42,420 bases of DNA. Origin: Muribaculaceae bacterium Isolate-002 (NCI). Lineage in GTDB: Bacteria > Bacteroidota > Bacteroidia > Bacteroidales > Muribaculaceae. A program made the translations under genes and the position numbers. Numbering within the stretch: position 1 is the first letter of the stretch; every line of letters starts with the position of its first letter. The stretch covers positions 1 to 42,420 of the forward strand of contig SCEG01000026.1 in the NCBI GenBank assembly GCA_004102805.1, written 5' to 3'. The notes under the pieces were generated by a model. It did not search any database. It saw nothing but the letters and a program-made list of their open reading frames with translations, and was not told the DNA's origin. Positions 19,201 to 25,607 of the stretch are shown here, piece by piece.

Positions 19201-20410
19201 AGGTATTGTTGACAAGTACCTCCTCGGCATCCTTCACGCTGTTTACCGACAGGCCGAGTTCCCGGAAGGCCTTCTTGTTCTCGTCGACGAACTTGCGACG
19301 CTTGGCCATGTCGTCGCCGAGTGCCTTCCATGCGCGCTGCAACTTGTTGTACGCGGCAATCTGCGCCCCGGCGCTCTCCCCTATTGACCGGGCAATCCCC
19401 TCGTTGATCTCCTTGGTGCGCTCAAGTTGTGCCTGGCGTTCCTCCTCGGCCTTCTTGGCCGCCTCGTTACCCTTTGCAAGGGCATACAGCGCCCCTACGA
19501 CCGTCACAACGGCCATTGCGAGTAACACATAGGGGTTTGCCTTGGCTACGGCATTGAAAGCCGCCTGTGCGACGGTGGCCGCCTTGGTGGCGATTACCCC
19601 GCGGCCGACGGCCCACGTGCGGATGGTTTCGGCCCCGGCCGCGGCCTTGGTCTGTATGGCATTGACTCCCTGCATGAGCGCGGACTGTTTCTGAAGGTTG
19701 ACCTGCATCGAGGTCAGGGCGTTGCTTGCGACAAGGGCGGTCTGCAGCTGCGTCTGCACCTCCACAAGGTCGGCCTCGCTCAAGCCGAGTGCCTGCGCGC
19801 CGGCTGTCGCCAGCCCGAATCCGTCGACCACGAGCTGCATGCCGCCGGCCAACTGGTCGAAGGCTCGGGTATCGGAGGCCGCGTTGGTGACCGCCTGGGA
19901 TGTGTCGACAAGGGCGTCGTTTAGTTCTCCGGCTTTCTCGGTAAGCTCGTCTATATGCCGGGCAAGTTCCCTGCCCTGGGCACTCTGCTTCTCGGCATCG
20001 GTGAGGGAGCGGTAGGCAAGCAGGAGAGTGGCTATCTCCTCGCGCACGTTTTTCAGTTGCTGACGGAGCGACTGGCCAGCCCCCTCGGTCTCGGCCTTTA
20101 GCTTGCGCTGCTGTTCCTCGAGCTGCTGCAGTGCGGTTTTCTCGCCGTCGAGTTCGGCCTTGTATGCCGCAAGCCGCGCCTTGGCCTCCATCCACTCCTT
20201 GCCGGGGGCCGCGACCTTGAGCGCCTTTTCGAGCCGGGCGTACTCCTTCTCCATGCCGCTGACATGGCTTTTCTGGAGTTTCAGGGATTCAGAGACCTCG
20301 CGCAGTTCCGCCTTGGCCTCGCCGGAAAAACGCGAGAGGGTCTGACCGGCCTTTTTCAGACCGGGCGACACTCCGTCCTGTAAAAATATCTCAAGCTCTA
20401 CCGGCTTCAT
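16238..20410 (-). CDS. Tape measure protein
   Basis: At 1390 residues this is the length ruler of the tail; at about 0.15 nm per residue the tail would be near 200 nm. The N-terminus is long coiled coil (about residues 30-160). A hydrophobic segment follows around NPYVLLAMAVVTVVGALYALA, then Lys/Glu-rich coils, a Gly/Leu-rich hydrophobic stretch near VGGALAKGLSKLLGNSAIGKSV, and a helical C-terminus. It follows the frameshifted chaperone gene directly, as tape measures do. Confidence 0.9.
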   Translation of the reverse strand: MKPVELEIFLQDGVSPGLKKAGQTLSRFSGEAKAELREVSESLKLQKSHVSGMEKEYARLEKALKVAAPGKEWMEAKARLAAYKAELDGEKTALQQLEEQQRKLKAETEGAGQSLRQQLKNVREEIATLLLAYRSLTDAEKQSAQGRELARHIDELTEKAGELNDALVDTSQAVTNAASDTRAFDQLAGGMQLVVDGFGLATAGAQALGLSEADLVEVQTQLQTALVASNALTSMQVNLQKQSALMQGVNAIQTKAAAGAETIRTWAVGRGVIATKAATVAQAAFNAVAKANPYVLLAMAVVTVVGALYALAKGNEAAKKAEEERQAQLERTKEINEGIARSIGESAGAQIAAYNKLQRAWKALGDDMAKRRKFVDENKKAFRELGLSVNSVKDAEEVLVNNTSNVVQSFILRAKAAALDKAVTQAYSTMLERQDLARRNARYGVKSNGDEVSYAEAKERGMAGVRTVPHEHVRANGGGRSMSSWTTYTYEVSDAQAYNAASNRLALEERDRQIRAASDEAERRVNELQSEIGATEAALESLKIPQMTTPTTTPTSDTTTKDDRIAAARKEADELRKLRWQNEQDEINQLADGAEKRWRQIALDYEKQLAEIDRLRRDFVARNDEAGTQGLNLAGLTDEQQTEIDRANSIAIESRDRALQDMYRMEAQHMADYLKEYGTFQQRRTAIAEEYDRRIAETSDEWSRKTLEREKAATLQNIDIEAIKQSIDWGSVFGDFGTLFRDQLEPTIEKLRAITRTEEFKNTDIEDKQTLYELIARLEQANTSWDSNIFATLGDDLTSYQTALREYMAAQDAERAATETLTEAKKRLAAAEASGDSTAIASATRSVTVATNNLTAASGQVADFGTQVQDASSKLQTSTATVNNMFNSLASNLAGLKSGSLQGVGESLMGLDKLFNNGGVAKAVGGALAKGLSKLLGNSAIGKSVAEALGNSGLLGQIISAILSILDILKDGIGVLVSGLIDTILNAVSGILENLLNGKMFVQIGESLVKGIGGILDVVTFGGFSSLFGSGDSDKNLERDIEYLTTSNKDLQKSIDNLADKMSEAAVSDASGLYEQQKDRLKQAESNTREMMWRAGAAYSNGFLGIGGHHSSNYKIDKGMSGADWDRISAIVGRRIDSAGAFWGLSSEEMAKVFNEANDLYSKIKSLADDGYKNAAQYMDDYIEYYRQLEELQEAYYEKLTGISFDSVRDDFKSKLLDMKSDAGTFIDDLNDMFMNSLVEGMMSEKYTARLKEWYKKFADAMTDGKMTDGELDALRREYSSIVNDALRERDALAGALGIDPDKDGSSQSGRAGSFNALSQDQGTKLEGVFVSVQGHVANIDTVVENVAEKMGAAEGHLAKIEEHTGDSAEALGEIRDMINEIKRDGIKTL

Positions 20411-20419
20411 GGATGGTTG

Positions 20420-21156
20420 TTACTGTTTTAGGTTGCTTACAAAGAAATTCTCAATCGCGTTTGCTTCTTCCTCGGGGGTGGAAGCAACGCTTGTGCCCGC
20501 TGATGTCCTATTCCCGGAACCGCTGCGGTACCGTGGCGCGTCGCTCAGCATCATGATCAGCGTCTGGTAGTTCACCTTGTGCAGAATGTAGTCGATGCTC
20601 CACCCGGTGGCATCGGCTATCTGCCAAAGGAATCCGAAGGGGCTATGGGAGGGTTCGTAACCGCTCTTTAACTCCCCTTTCTCTGTCGGCTCAGTCTCGG
20701 CTTCATCGGATTCGTCCGCTCCGCCAATCTGATAATACTTATAAAAGGGTCGGTGCCCATCAGGCTCACGAACCTGTGCGCGGCCGCCACCTGGTAGCGG
20801 ATCTCGACGCAGTTGCGGACGAACCATGACACCGGGCGCAGAAACCACCGGCGAACCGGGCCGACGCAGATGGCACACGCTATCATACGGCTTATCTTGT
20901 GTCCGTGCATGGCGATGAAACGCATCTGTTCCTCTTTGGTGAATGCCGCCATCTGTTCTGCGGTGACGTCCATTGACATATATGTCCGGGCAAACTCTAT
21001 CTGCCCGGACATATATGGTCGCTTGAGTGTCACGCGCAGCTTTACCGGGCGTTTGCGGAAGGGTATCCTGAATTCCTTGAGCGGAATCGACACTCCCCGG
21101 TTCAACAGCGCGTCGGCAGCCTCGCACTGTATGGCCCTCGCTGTCGCTTCGTCCAT
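20420..21156 (-). CDS. Tail assembly chaperone, -1 frameshift product (GT-like)
   Basis: Tail assembly chaperones of long-tailed phages are usually made in two forms from a -1 frameshift just before the tape measure gene. Here the frame starting at 21156 can slip at 20743-20749 into the -1 frame. That frame runs on through YKYYQIGGADESDEAETEPTEKG to the stop at 20420, giving about 245 residues. The T part is a coherent protein (SHSPFGFLWQIADATGWSIDYIL, ending NAIENFFVSNLKQ). The longer open frame starting at 21214 in the T frame has no plausible N-terminus. Both forms would coat the tape measure during assembly. Confidence 0.85.
20668..21156 (-). CDS. Tail assembly chaperone, zero-frame product (G-like)
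   Basis: This 162-residue unshifted product starts at the ATG at 21156, three bases after the tail-tube stop. It runs through MGTDPFISIIRLAERTNPMK and stops at 20668. The body contains a long beta/helix segment (RKRPVKLRVTLKRPYMSGQIEF, QMAAFTKEEQMRFIAMHG). Location between major tail protein and tape measure and the built-in slippery site define its role as the G-like chaperone. It has no enzymatic motif. Confidence 0.8.
   Translation of the reverse strand: MDEATARAIQCEAADALLNRGVSIPLKEFRIPFRKRPVKLRVTLKRPYMSGQIEFARTYMSMDVTAEQMAAFTKEEQMRFIAMHGHKISRMIACAICVGPVRRWFLRPVSWFVRNCVEIRYQVAAAHRFVSLMGTDPFISIIRLAERTNPMKPRLSRQRKGS
20743..20749 (-). promoter_or_regulatory. Programmed -1 ribosomal frameshift site
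   Basis: On the - strand the heptamer C CCT TTT obeys the X XXY YYZ rule in the zero frame. After slippage the codons are CCC and TTT. A small hairpin (CGGA-CGAA-TCCG) follows about 20 bases later as a possible stimulator. Confidence 0.85.
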
Positions 21157-21159
21157 GGC

Positions 21160-21708
21160 TTATTCTGCGGATTCGGGAGGGATAGGAAGCAGCCACTTTT
21201 GAGCCTCGCACCATTCAGCCGGGAGCGAGTCGGTGGCGAACACGCCGTAAGGCGGGACATCCTCGGTGGCCGGCGCTGTCACTTTCAGTTCGACCTCGAT
21301 TTTGGCGGTCTCGGTAAGGGTGAGTTTGCCGGCGAGGTCTGAGAGCAGCGTCGCGGATGGTATGAGTATCGACTGCCCGGATACGAGCGCGATTTCCCAC
21401 GGACCGTCCATGACCATCGCGGCGCGGGGAGCTGTCCAGCCGGTGATCTTCTCGCCGGTTTTGACGAGCGCGCCGCCGAGAAGCTGATGGAGGCTCTCGA
21501 AGTTGAGCTGTATCATGTCGAACTTGGGCGCGATCTTTCCGTTGGACTGGGGTATTACCAGCACCGGCGCCCCGGGGACCTGCTCGGCCTCGATGTCGGC
21601 GGATTCGGGCTTGGTACCCCCCATGTCGAAGGAGCCTTTGGCGATATAGCCTATCGGTTTGTTCTTATATTTTACGGCACCGATGCCGTACATGAAGTTG
21701 CTGTTCAT
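21160..21708 (-). CDS. Major tail (tube) protein
   Basis: This 182-residue protein lies immediately upstream of the tail chaperones, the standard place of the tail tube subunit. It opens MNSNFMYGIGAVKYKNKPIGYI, followed by a beta-rich body (GPWEIALVSGQSILIPSATL) with a mid segment (PGAPVLVIPQSNGK) that fits a tube beta-sandwich. No signal or membrane segment is present. Assignment is by size, position and beta content. Confidence 0.75.
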   Translation of the reverse strand: MNSNFMYGIGAVKYKNKPIGYIAKGSFDMGGTKPESADIEAEQVPGAPVLVIPQSNGKIAPKFDMIQLNFESLHQLLGGALVKTGEKITGWTAPRAAMVMDGPWEIALVSGQSILIPSATLLSDLAGKLTLTETAKIEVELKVTAPATEDVPPYGVFATDSLPAEWCEAQKWLLPIPPESAE

Positions 21709-21723
21709 TGCTGTGTTATTTTG

Positions 21724-22209
21724 TTATCCTTTTATGAATCGTTTTGGAAAAATATTCGCAGTGGCTATTCCGATTATAAAGCCGACTGAACATTCAAGCA
21801 GCAGGATATACCATGAAGGTTTTGATTTTTTCTCTTTCTCCCGCCTAAGCGACTGCTCCGTCTGCTCGAGGGCATCGCGTGCGGTATGGTAGAGCGCCTC
21901 GTAGTATTCGACCTGCCGCTGCAGGGAGTCGCATGTGCCGGTGATGTAGATTACGCCGCCATGATGGGTGGCCTCGACGTGCGCCCGGCCTTTGCTCTCG
22001 CGGTAGACGGCGCCCTCGGGCAGCTTAAGGAGGCTGTCCACAGATATTGTCAGGCTCACCTTGCTCTCCGGGACTGTTTCCGTCCGGATGTAACGGATCT
22101 CCGACGAGGTCGTGTCGCTCTTCTCGGAGGCCGACACTTCCTGAATCTGCTCCGTCTGCGTCTTTTTGGTTGTCGCGCAGCTTAAAAAGCACAGGGCAAT
22201 AATCAGCAT
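21724..22209 (-). CDS. Candidate unimolecular spanin (lipoprotein with C-terminal TM)
   Basis: The predicted protein (about 161 residues from the ATG at 22209) starts with a short hydrophobic stretch ending in a lipobox-like Cys (ALCFLSC). A helical periplasmic region follows, and a C-terminal membrane segment WYILLLECSVGFIIGIATANIF. A lipobox plus a C-terminal TM is the layout of u-spanins, which join outer and inner membranes and fuse them at lysis. The frame is open to 22314, and the N-region before ATG 22209 (ARLSRLLPAVA) would supply positive charge, so an upstream non-ATG start is possible. It overlaps the 3' end of the next gene by 185 bases in another frame. Confidence 0.65.
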   Translation of the reverse strand: MLIIALCFLSCATTKKTQTEQIQEVSASEKSDTTSSEIRYIRTETVPESKVSLTISVDSLLKLPEGAVYRESKGRAHVEATHHGGVIYITGTCDSLQRQVEYYEALYHTARDALEQTEQSLRREKEKKSKPSWYILLLECSVGFIIGIATANIFPKRFIKG

Positions 22210-22546
22210 GGCGACAGCCGGAAGCAGCCTCGACAGCCTTGCGCAGCCGGGCCATCTCGCGTTTTGTGGAGGCCATCTCTTTCTTTGTGGCCTGAAGATC
22301 CTCTCGTGTTGCATTCAGTTCTTCTTTTAAGGGTTTGACGATGTTCTCCACCAGAATCCGGGTAGCGTTCTCGGTGTTGGTGATGCGCACGGTCTCGGCA
22401 TCGGCCCGGGCTTTTTCCGCGTCGGCATTTGCTTTCTCGGCATCGGCGTTGGCCTTGCGCACCGTGGCCTTCATGGTCGCCACGGCAACCACCAGGGCGA
22501 CGAGGCCGCCGCCGAGAAGTATGTTGAGGATTTCGCTGAAGGACAT
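22025..22546 (-). CDS. Membrane-anchored coiled-coil protein of lysis cassette
   Basis: This 173-residue protein has an N-terminal TM (ILNILLGGGLVALVVAVATM) and then a long coiled coil containing a degenerate seven-residue repeat (ANADAEK, ANADAEK, ARADAET). A CRHADYCP motif follows, with a polar tail that lies in the overlap with the spanin candidate. The layout fits an inner-membrane spanin subunit (Rz-like) or holin-associated protein. Its position between amidase and lipoprotein supports lysis. The tail after the CRHADYCP motif is probably shaped by the overlapping gene. Confidence 0.65.
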   Translation of the reverse strand: MSFSEILNILLGGGLVALVVAVATMKATVRKANADAEKANADAEKARADAETVRITNTENATRILVENIVKPLKEELNATREDLQATKKEMASTKREMARLRKAVEAASGCRHADYCPVLFKLRDNQKDADGADSGSVGLREERHDLVGDPLHPDGNSPGEQGEPDNICGQPP

Positions 22547-22571
22547 CGCTGTGATTGGTTTATCGGGTTGA

Positions 22572-23033
22572 TTACTGGTTTATGCCGATTGACTTGAGCC
22601 ATTTCTGGACATCGAAGCTCGGACAGGCTTTGGCGGCGACCTCGTTATGGCCGATTATTCTCACTTCCGGAAATCGTCGGTGGAAGTCTTTCACATACGC
22701 CTCCATCGCCTTGAGCTGTGCCGGGGTGCGCGTGTCTTTGGGTTTCATCGCCTTGTCACAGCCTCCGGCATAGACCACATGACGGCTGACGGAGTTGTAG
22801 CCCTTGGCGCCGTTGGTGATTTCCCACGGGTCCACGTTGGCGTCCTCGTTGTTGTCGACCAGGCGCTCGACCGTGCCGTCAAGATGGATGATGTCGGTGT
22901 AGCCGACCTGCTTCCATCCCCTGCCCCCGGCAGACACCGGGGAGAGGTGCATACGCCGGATGTCGGCAGATGTCACCTCGCGCCCCTCGGGTGTCGCGGT
23001 GCAGTGGAGTACGAGATACAGCAGTTTAGCCAT
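22572..23033 (-). CDS. N-acetylmuramoyl-L-alanine amidase (endolysin)
   Basis: This 153-residue Amidase_2-family enzyme cleaves the lactyl-amide bond of peptidoglycan. Zinc ligands visible are H10 (LVLHCTAT), H129 (RIIGHNEV) and C137 (KACPSFD). The family signatures GWKQVGYTDIIHLDGTV and NSVSRHVVYAGG are present. There is no signal peptide, so release needs a holin. It overlaps the capsid gene by 8 bases at its start and precedes the coiled-coil and spanin genes, forming a lysis cassette placed between head and tail genes. Confidence 0.93.
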   Translation of the reverse strand: MAKLLYLVLHCTATPEGREVTSADIRRMHLSPVSAGGRGWKQVGYTDIIHLDGTVERLVDNNEDANVDPWEITNGAKGYNSVSRHVVYAGGCDKAMKPKDTRTPAQLKAMEAYVKDFHRRFPEVRIIGHNEVAAKACPSFDVQKWLKSIGINQ

Positions 23034-24009
23034 TGCCTTCTCCCTTGCCGGCTTCGGCCGCTTTCTTGGTGAACTTGGGTGTGGCGCGGGTGTCCATCAC
23101 GATGAATTCCTCGCCGAAGGCGATGTTGGTGTCGGCCATCATGAGCAGCTTGAAGAAGTACAGCTCGGAGGCGTTGCCCACCTTGTCGATCTGAATCACC
23201 GATTCGTCGTTCTGGAGGTTGACGGCGGCGAAGAAGTTGCCGTCTGCATCCGGGGAGCAGAGGGTGGCGACTATCACGCCGTCGGGCCATGCGGCAACGG
23301 TCTCGATGGTGATGCCCTTGTAGCGCTTGCGGTTGACCTCGGTCTCGCTGGCGTTCTTGGCCTCGCGTGCCGTCAGTTCGTCATCATAGGTGTCGAAGTC
23401 ATCGACGCCCATGATGATGCGCAGATTGGGGTTCTGACGCATCGCCTTGGGGATGGCGCGGCGGATCTTCTTGAGCTTGCCGAGCATGGTGGTCTCGCCG
23501 GCTCCGTCGACTATGACGCAGTCCTTGTCCTTGGCGGCCTGGGTGAGGATGCCGTTCATGAGCTTGGTGTCGTCGGTGCCGTCGGCATATTCGCCGTTGA
23601 CATAGTGGTCGCCGAGTTCGAACTGCACCTGCTTGGACAGCGCGTCGAGCAGCGCGTTCTGACCTTCGGGGGGCAGGTTGCGGAACACGAGGTTGCCGGT
23701 GGACTGCCACTTGCGCCAGATATGCTCGAAAGAGCGGGGGTTGAACACTGTGAAGGCCATGAAGTCGTGGGGCTCGAGCACCTGCTCAGACCAGTTGAAG
23801 TCCCCCTTGCTGTCCTCGACAGTGGGATTCTCCTTGCGCTTCTGGAGCATCTTGCCCACCTTCAGGCGCGGGATGCTGATTTTCTTGTTGACGCCGGGGA
23901 TGACCATGATCAGACCCTTCTCCACGAGTTCGTTGCTCGTGGCGGCCACGGTGAGGATGCGCTCGAGTACCTCGCCGTTGTAGTTGGTGTTGTCTACTTG
24001 GATTGCCAT
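23026..24009 (-). CDS. Major capsid protein
   Basis: This 327-residue protein follows the protease/scaffold gene and has the style of HK97-fold capsids: a long helical region (KISIPRLKVGKMLQKRKE), an E-loop-like stretch, and a conserved C-terminal domain (LRIIMGVDDFDTYDDE, ITIETVAAWPDGVIVATL, NTNIAFGEEFIVMD-like segment near the end). Position after the protease and before the lysis and tail genes agrees with Mu T. No processing site can be named from the sequence. Confidence 0.88.
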   Translation of the reverse strand: MAIQVDNTNYNGEVLERILTVAATSNELVEKGLIMVIPGVNKKISIPRLKVGKMLQKRKENPTVEDSKGDFNWSEQVLEPHDFMAFTVFNPRSFEHIWRKWQSTGNLVFRNLPPEGQNALLDALSKQVQFELGDHYVNGEYADGTDDTKLMNGILTQAAKDKDCVIVDGAGETTMLGKLKKIRRAIPKAMRQNPNLRIIMGVDDFDTYDDELTAREAKNASETEVNRKRYKGITIETVAAWPDGVIVATLCSPDADGNFFAAVNLQNDESVIQIDKVGNASELYFFKLLMMADTNIAFGEEFIVMDTRATPKFTKKAAEAGKGEGNG

Positions 24010-24028
24010 TGGTGTATGGTGTTAGCGG

Positions 24029-24418
24029 TTATTGTTTCTTGAGTTTCTCGCGGATTTCGGCCATGCGCAGTTCCCACGGACCGGCCTTAGGGGCATCGTC
24101 GGCAGCCGGGGCGGTCTCCAGGGTGGAGCTGAGTTTCTGTGCCGGAGCGATGGCGTCGAGAGTGGCGGTGAGAGTGTCGATGCCCACGGCCTTGCCCAAA
24201 TCGAGGAAGTGCTGCTTCTTTTCTGCCGGAATCTTCTTGGCGGCGATAGCACCGTCGACGGCGGCAGTGATCTGCGCGAGTTTGAGGCTGTCGTTCTCCT
24301 GGCGGAGGCTGTCGGCCTCGGCGTTTTTCTGTTTGAGTTCCGCGAGTTTGGCGTTGACCGCCGCCTCGTCTGCCGTCTCCGGCAAGCCCAGTGTCAGGGC
24401 GAGTGTCTTGATGTCCAT
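24029..24418 (-). CDS. Possible internal-start scaffold (Mu Z-like)
   Basis: An in-frame ATG at 24418 (MDIKTLALTLGLPE) begins exactly where the protease domain gives way to the scaffold. It would yield a 129-residue scaffold from the same frame, as Mu makes gpZ from inside gene I. The residues before it (PTNNQPQ) look like an interdomain linker. The call is an inference from the shape of the protein. Confidence 0.4.
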   Translation of the reverse strand: MDIKTLALTLGLPETADEAAVNAKLAELKQKNAEADSLRQENDSLKLAQITAAVDGAIAAKKIPAEKKQHFLDLGKAVGIDTLTATLDAIAPAQKLSSTLETAPAADDAPKAGPWELRMAEIREKLKKQ

Positions 24419-24907
24419 TTGCGGTTGGTTGTTGGTTGGTTTATGGTTCAGCCTCGGGAGGGGGCAGTCGCCGCCCTCGCTCAGCGTTATTAACTGTCCG
24501 TCCTTGTGGAGCCGGATGGCGTCGTTGTTGGCACCGATGTCGACGAGCGACACTTCTATGAGGCGCGCCTTCGTCACCGTGGCGTAGCGTTGCCCCGGCA
24601 CGATAAGCTCGGCGGCCTCGCTCGTCTCGATTACCTCGAAGCCGATGCTCACCATGCGGAGTGAGCCGAATTCCCACTGCTTCTTGCACTGGGTCGAAAG
24701 CTCGGTGGCCTCGTCGAATGCGAGTTCTCCCGTTATCTCCCCGTTCTCTTTACTTATGTCTTTTATAAGCCCGATGGCCTTGCCCCGGTTGTGCATGTAA
24801 AGGAGTATGGGGTTGCGCTCGTACTGGGTGATGTCCACCCCGTCGGTGAGGACGCGGTAGCCGTAGCTGTTGAGCGTGTCGTTTGTCAGTCTTACTCTGT
24901 TGCCCAT
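24029..24907 (-). CDS. Prohead protease with C-terminal scaffold
   Basis: The N-terminal 140 residues look like an HK97-type (S78) prohead protease: RNPILLYMHNRGKAIG with H39 and FGSLRMVSIGFEV with S87. The C-terminal third is a helical scaffold (ELKQKNAEADSLRQENDSLK). I chose ATG 24907 (MGNRVRLTND), because the extra nine codons upstream start with TTG and add nothing conserved. It is the first gene of the leftward late operon and faces the terminase operon across the palindrome region. It parallels the Mu I gene. Confidence 0.85.
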   Translation of the reverse strand: MGNRVRLTNDTLNSYGYRVLTDGVDITQYERNPILLYMHNRGKAIGLIKDISKENGEITGELAFDEATELSTQCKKQWEFGSLRMVSIGFEVIETSEAAELIVPGQRYATVTKARLIEVSLVDIGANNDAIRLHKDGQLITLSEGGDCPLPRLNHKPTNNQPQMDIKTLALTLGLPETADEAAVNAKLAELKQKNAEADSLRQENDSLKLAQITAAVDGAIAAKKIPAEKKQHFLDLGKAVGIDTLTATLDAIAPAQKLSSTLETAPAADDAPKAGPWELRMAEIREKLKKQ

Positions 24908-24960
24908 GTCTGTGCGATAATGATTTCGATGCAAAATTGCGGGTTAAACCGCTGCCCTCC

Positions 24961-25013
24961 AAAAAAGTGTGCAATGGTTGCACACTTCTATGCAATGGTT
25001 GCACACTTTTTTT
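24961..25013. promoter_or_regulatory. Divergent late control region: tandem palindromic operator
   Basis: Between the divergent late operons, TGCAATGGTTGCACACTT occurs twice (24970-24987 and 24991-25008), 21 bases apart on the same face of the helix. The first copy extends to a perfect 10-base inverted repeat (24965-24987, spacer TGG). In addition AAAAAAGTGTGCAA (24961-24974) is the exact complement of 24999-25012, so the whole unit could fold as one 14-pair hairpin with a T-run. This fits a binding site for a phage late activator (Mor/C role), or a two-way attenuator. Confidence 0.65.
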
Positions 25014-25118
25014 GAGAGTACCCCCGGTATTCGCACTTTTGCACTGCTTATCGGCGTAAGCCGCTTTGCACCGCTGTTATTTTTAACCGCAAAGAAAAGC
25101 GCCAAAATCATTATCGAC

Positions 25119-25607
25119 ATGACAAAAGCTGAACTTGAAAAAAAGAGAGACCTGGCACGTACCCTGTATCTTTCGGGGAAGGAGCAGACCGAGATCGCCG
25201 AGATGATTGGCGTGTCAAGAGTCACTATATCCAAATGGTGTGCCGCCGATGGTTGGAAGGCCACCCGCGCGGCAAAGACCATCACTCGCCCGGAACTTAT
25301 CAAAAAGCTGCTCCTGGCGACGAACACGCTGCTCGACAAGGTAAATGAATCGGGTGATCTCGCCCTTATAGACAGCCTCGGCGACAAACTCTCTAAACTC
25401 ACTGCCGCCATTGACAAACTCGACAAGTCGCAGGCTAATGTAGTGGCCGCCATCGAGGTGTTCACTTCATTCTCCAGATATCTCGAACACCGTGCCAAGG
25501 TCGACCCGGAGGTAACCATCGAGTTCATCAAAAAGCTCAACAAACTACAGGACGGATTCCTGATCGAATCATTCAACAAGGGGGCGCTCGTGGAATATGG
25601 CGACTAA
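25119..25607 (+). CDS. Terminase small subunit
   Basis: This 162-residue protein has an N-terminal helix-turn-helix (TEIAEMIGVSRVTISKWCAADGW) and then helices, as in small terminases such as Mu gp27. It would select phage DNA for packaging. The ATG at 25119 is preferred. The open frame continues upstream to 24969, but those codons translate the palindromic control region (MQWLHTSMQWLHTFF) and a low-complexity stretch. The 3' end overlaps the large terminase by 11 bases. Confidence 0.82.
   Translation: MTKAELEKKRDLARTLYLSGKEQTEIAEMIGVSRVTISKWCAADGWKATRAAKTITRPELIKKLLLATNTLLDKVNESGDLALIDSLGDKLSKLTAAIDKLDKSQANVVAAIEVFTSFSRYLEHRAKVDPEVTIEFIKKLNKLQDGFLIESFNKGALVEYGD

Noticed and set aside
20420..21214. 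264-residue gene starting at 21214
   Set aside because: Its first half is an out-of-frame mirror of the chaperone. The second half is better explained as the -1 frameshift extension.
24969..25118. N-terminal extension of the small terminase (MQWLHTSMQWLHTFF)
   Set aside because: These codons merely translate the palindromic control repeats; the HTH protein begins at 25119.
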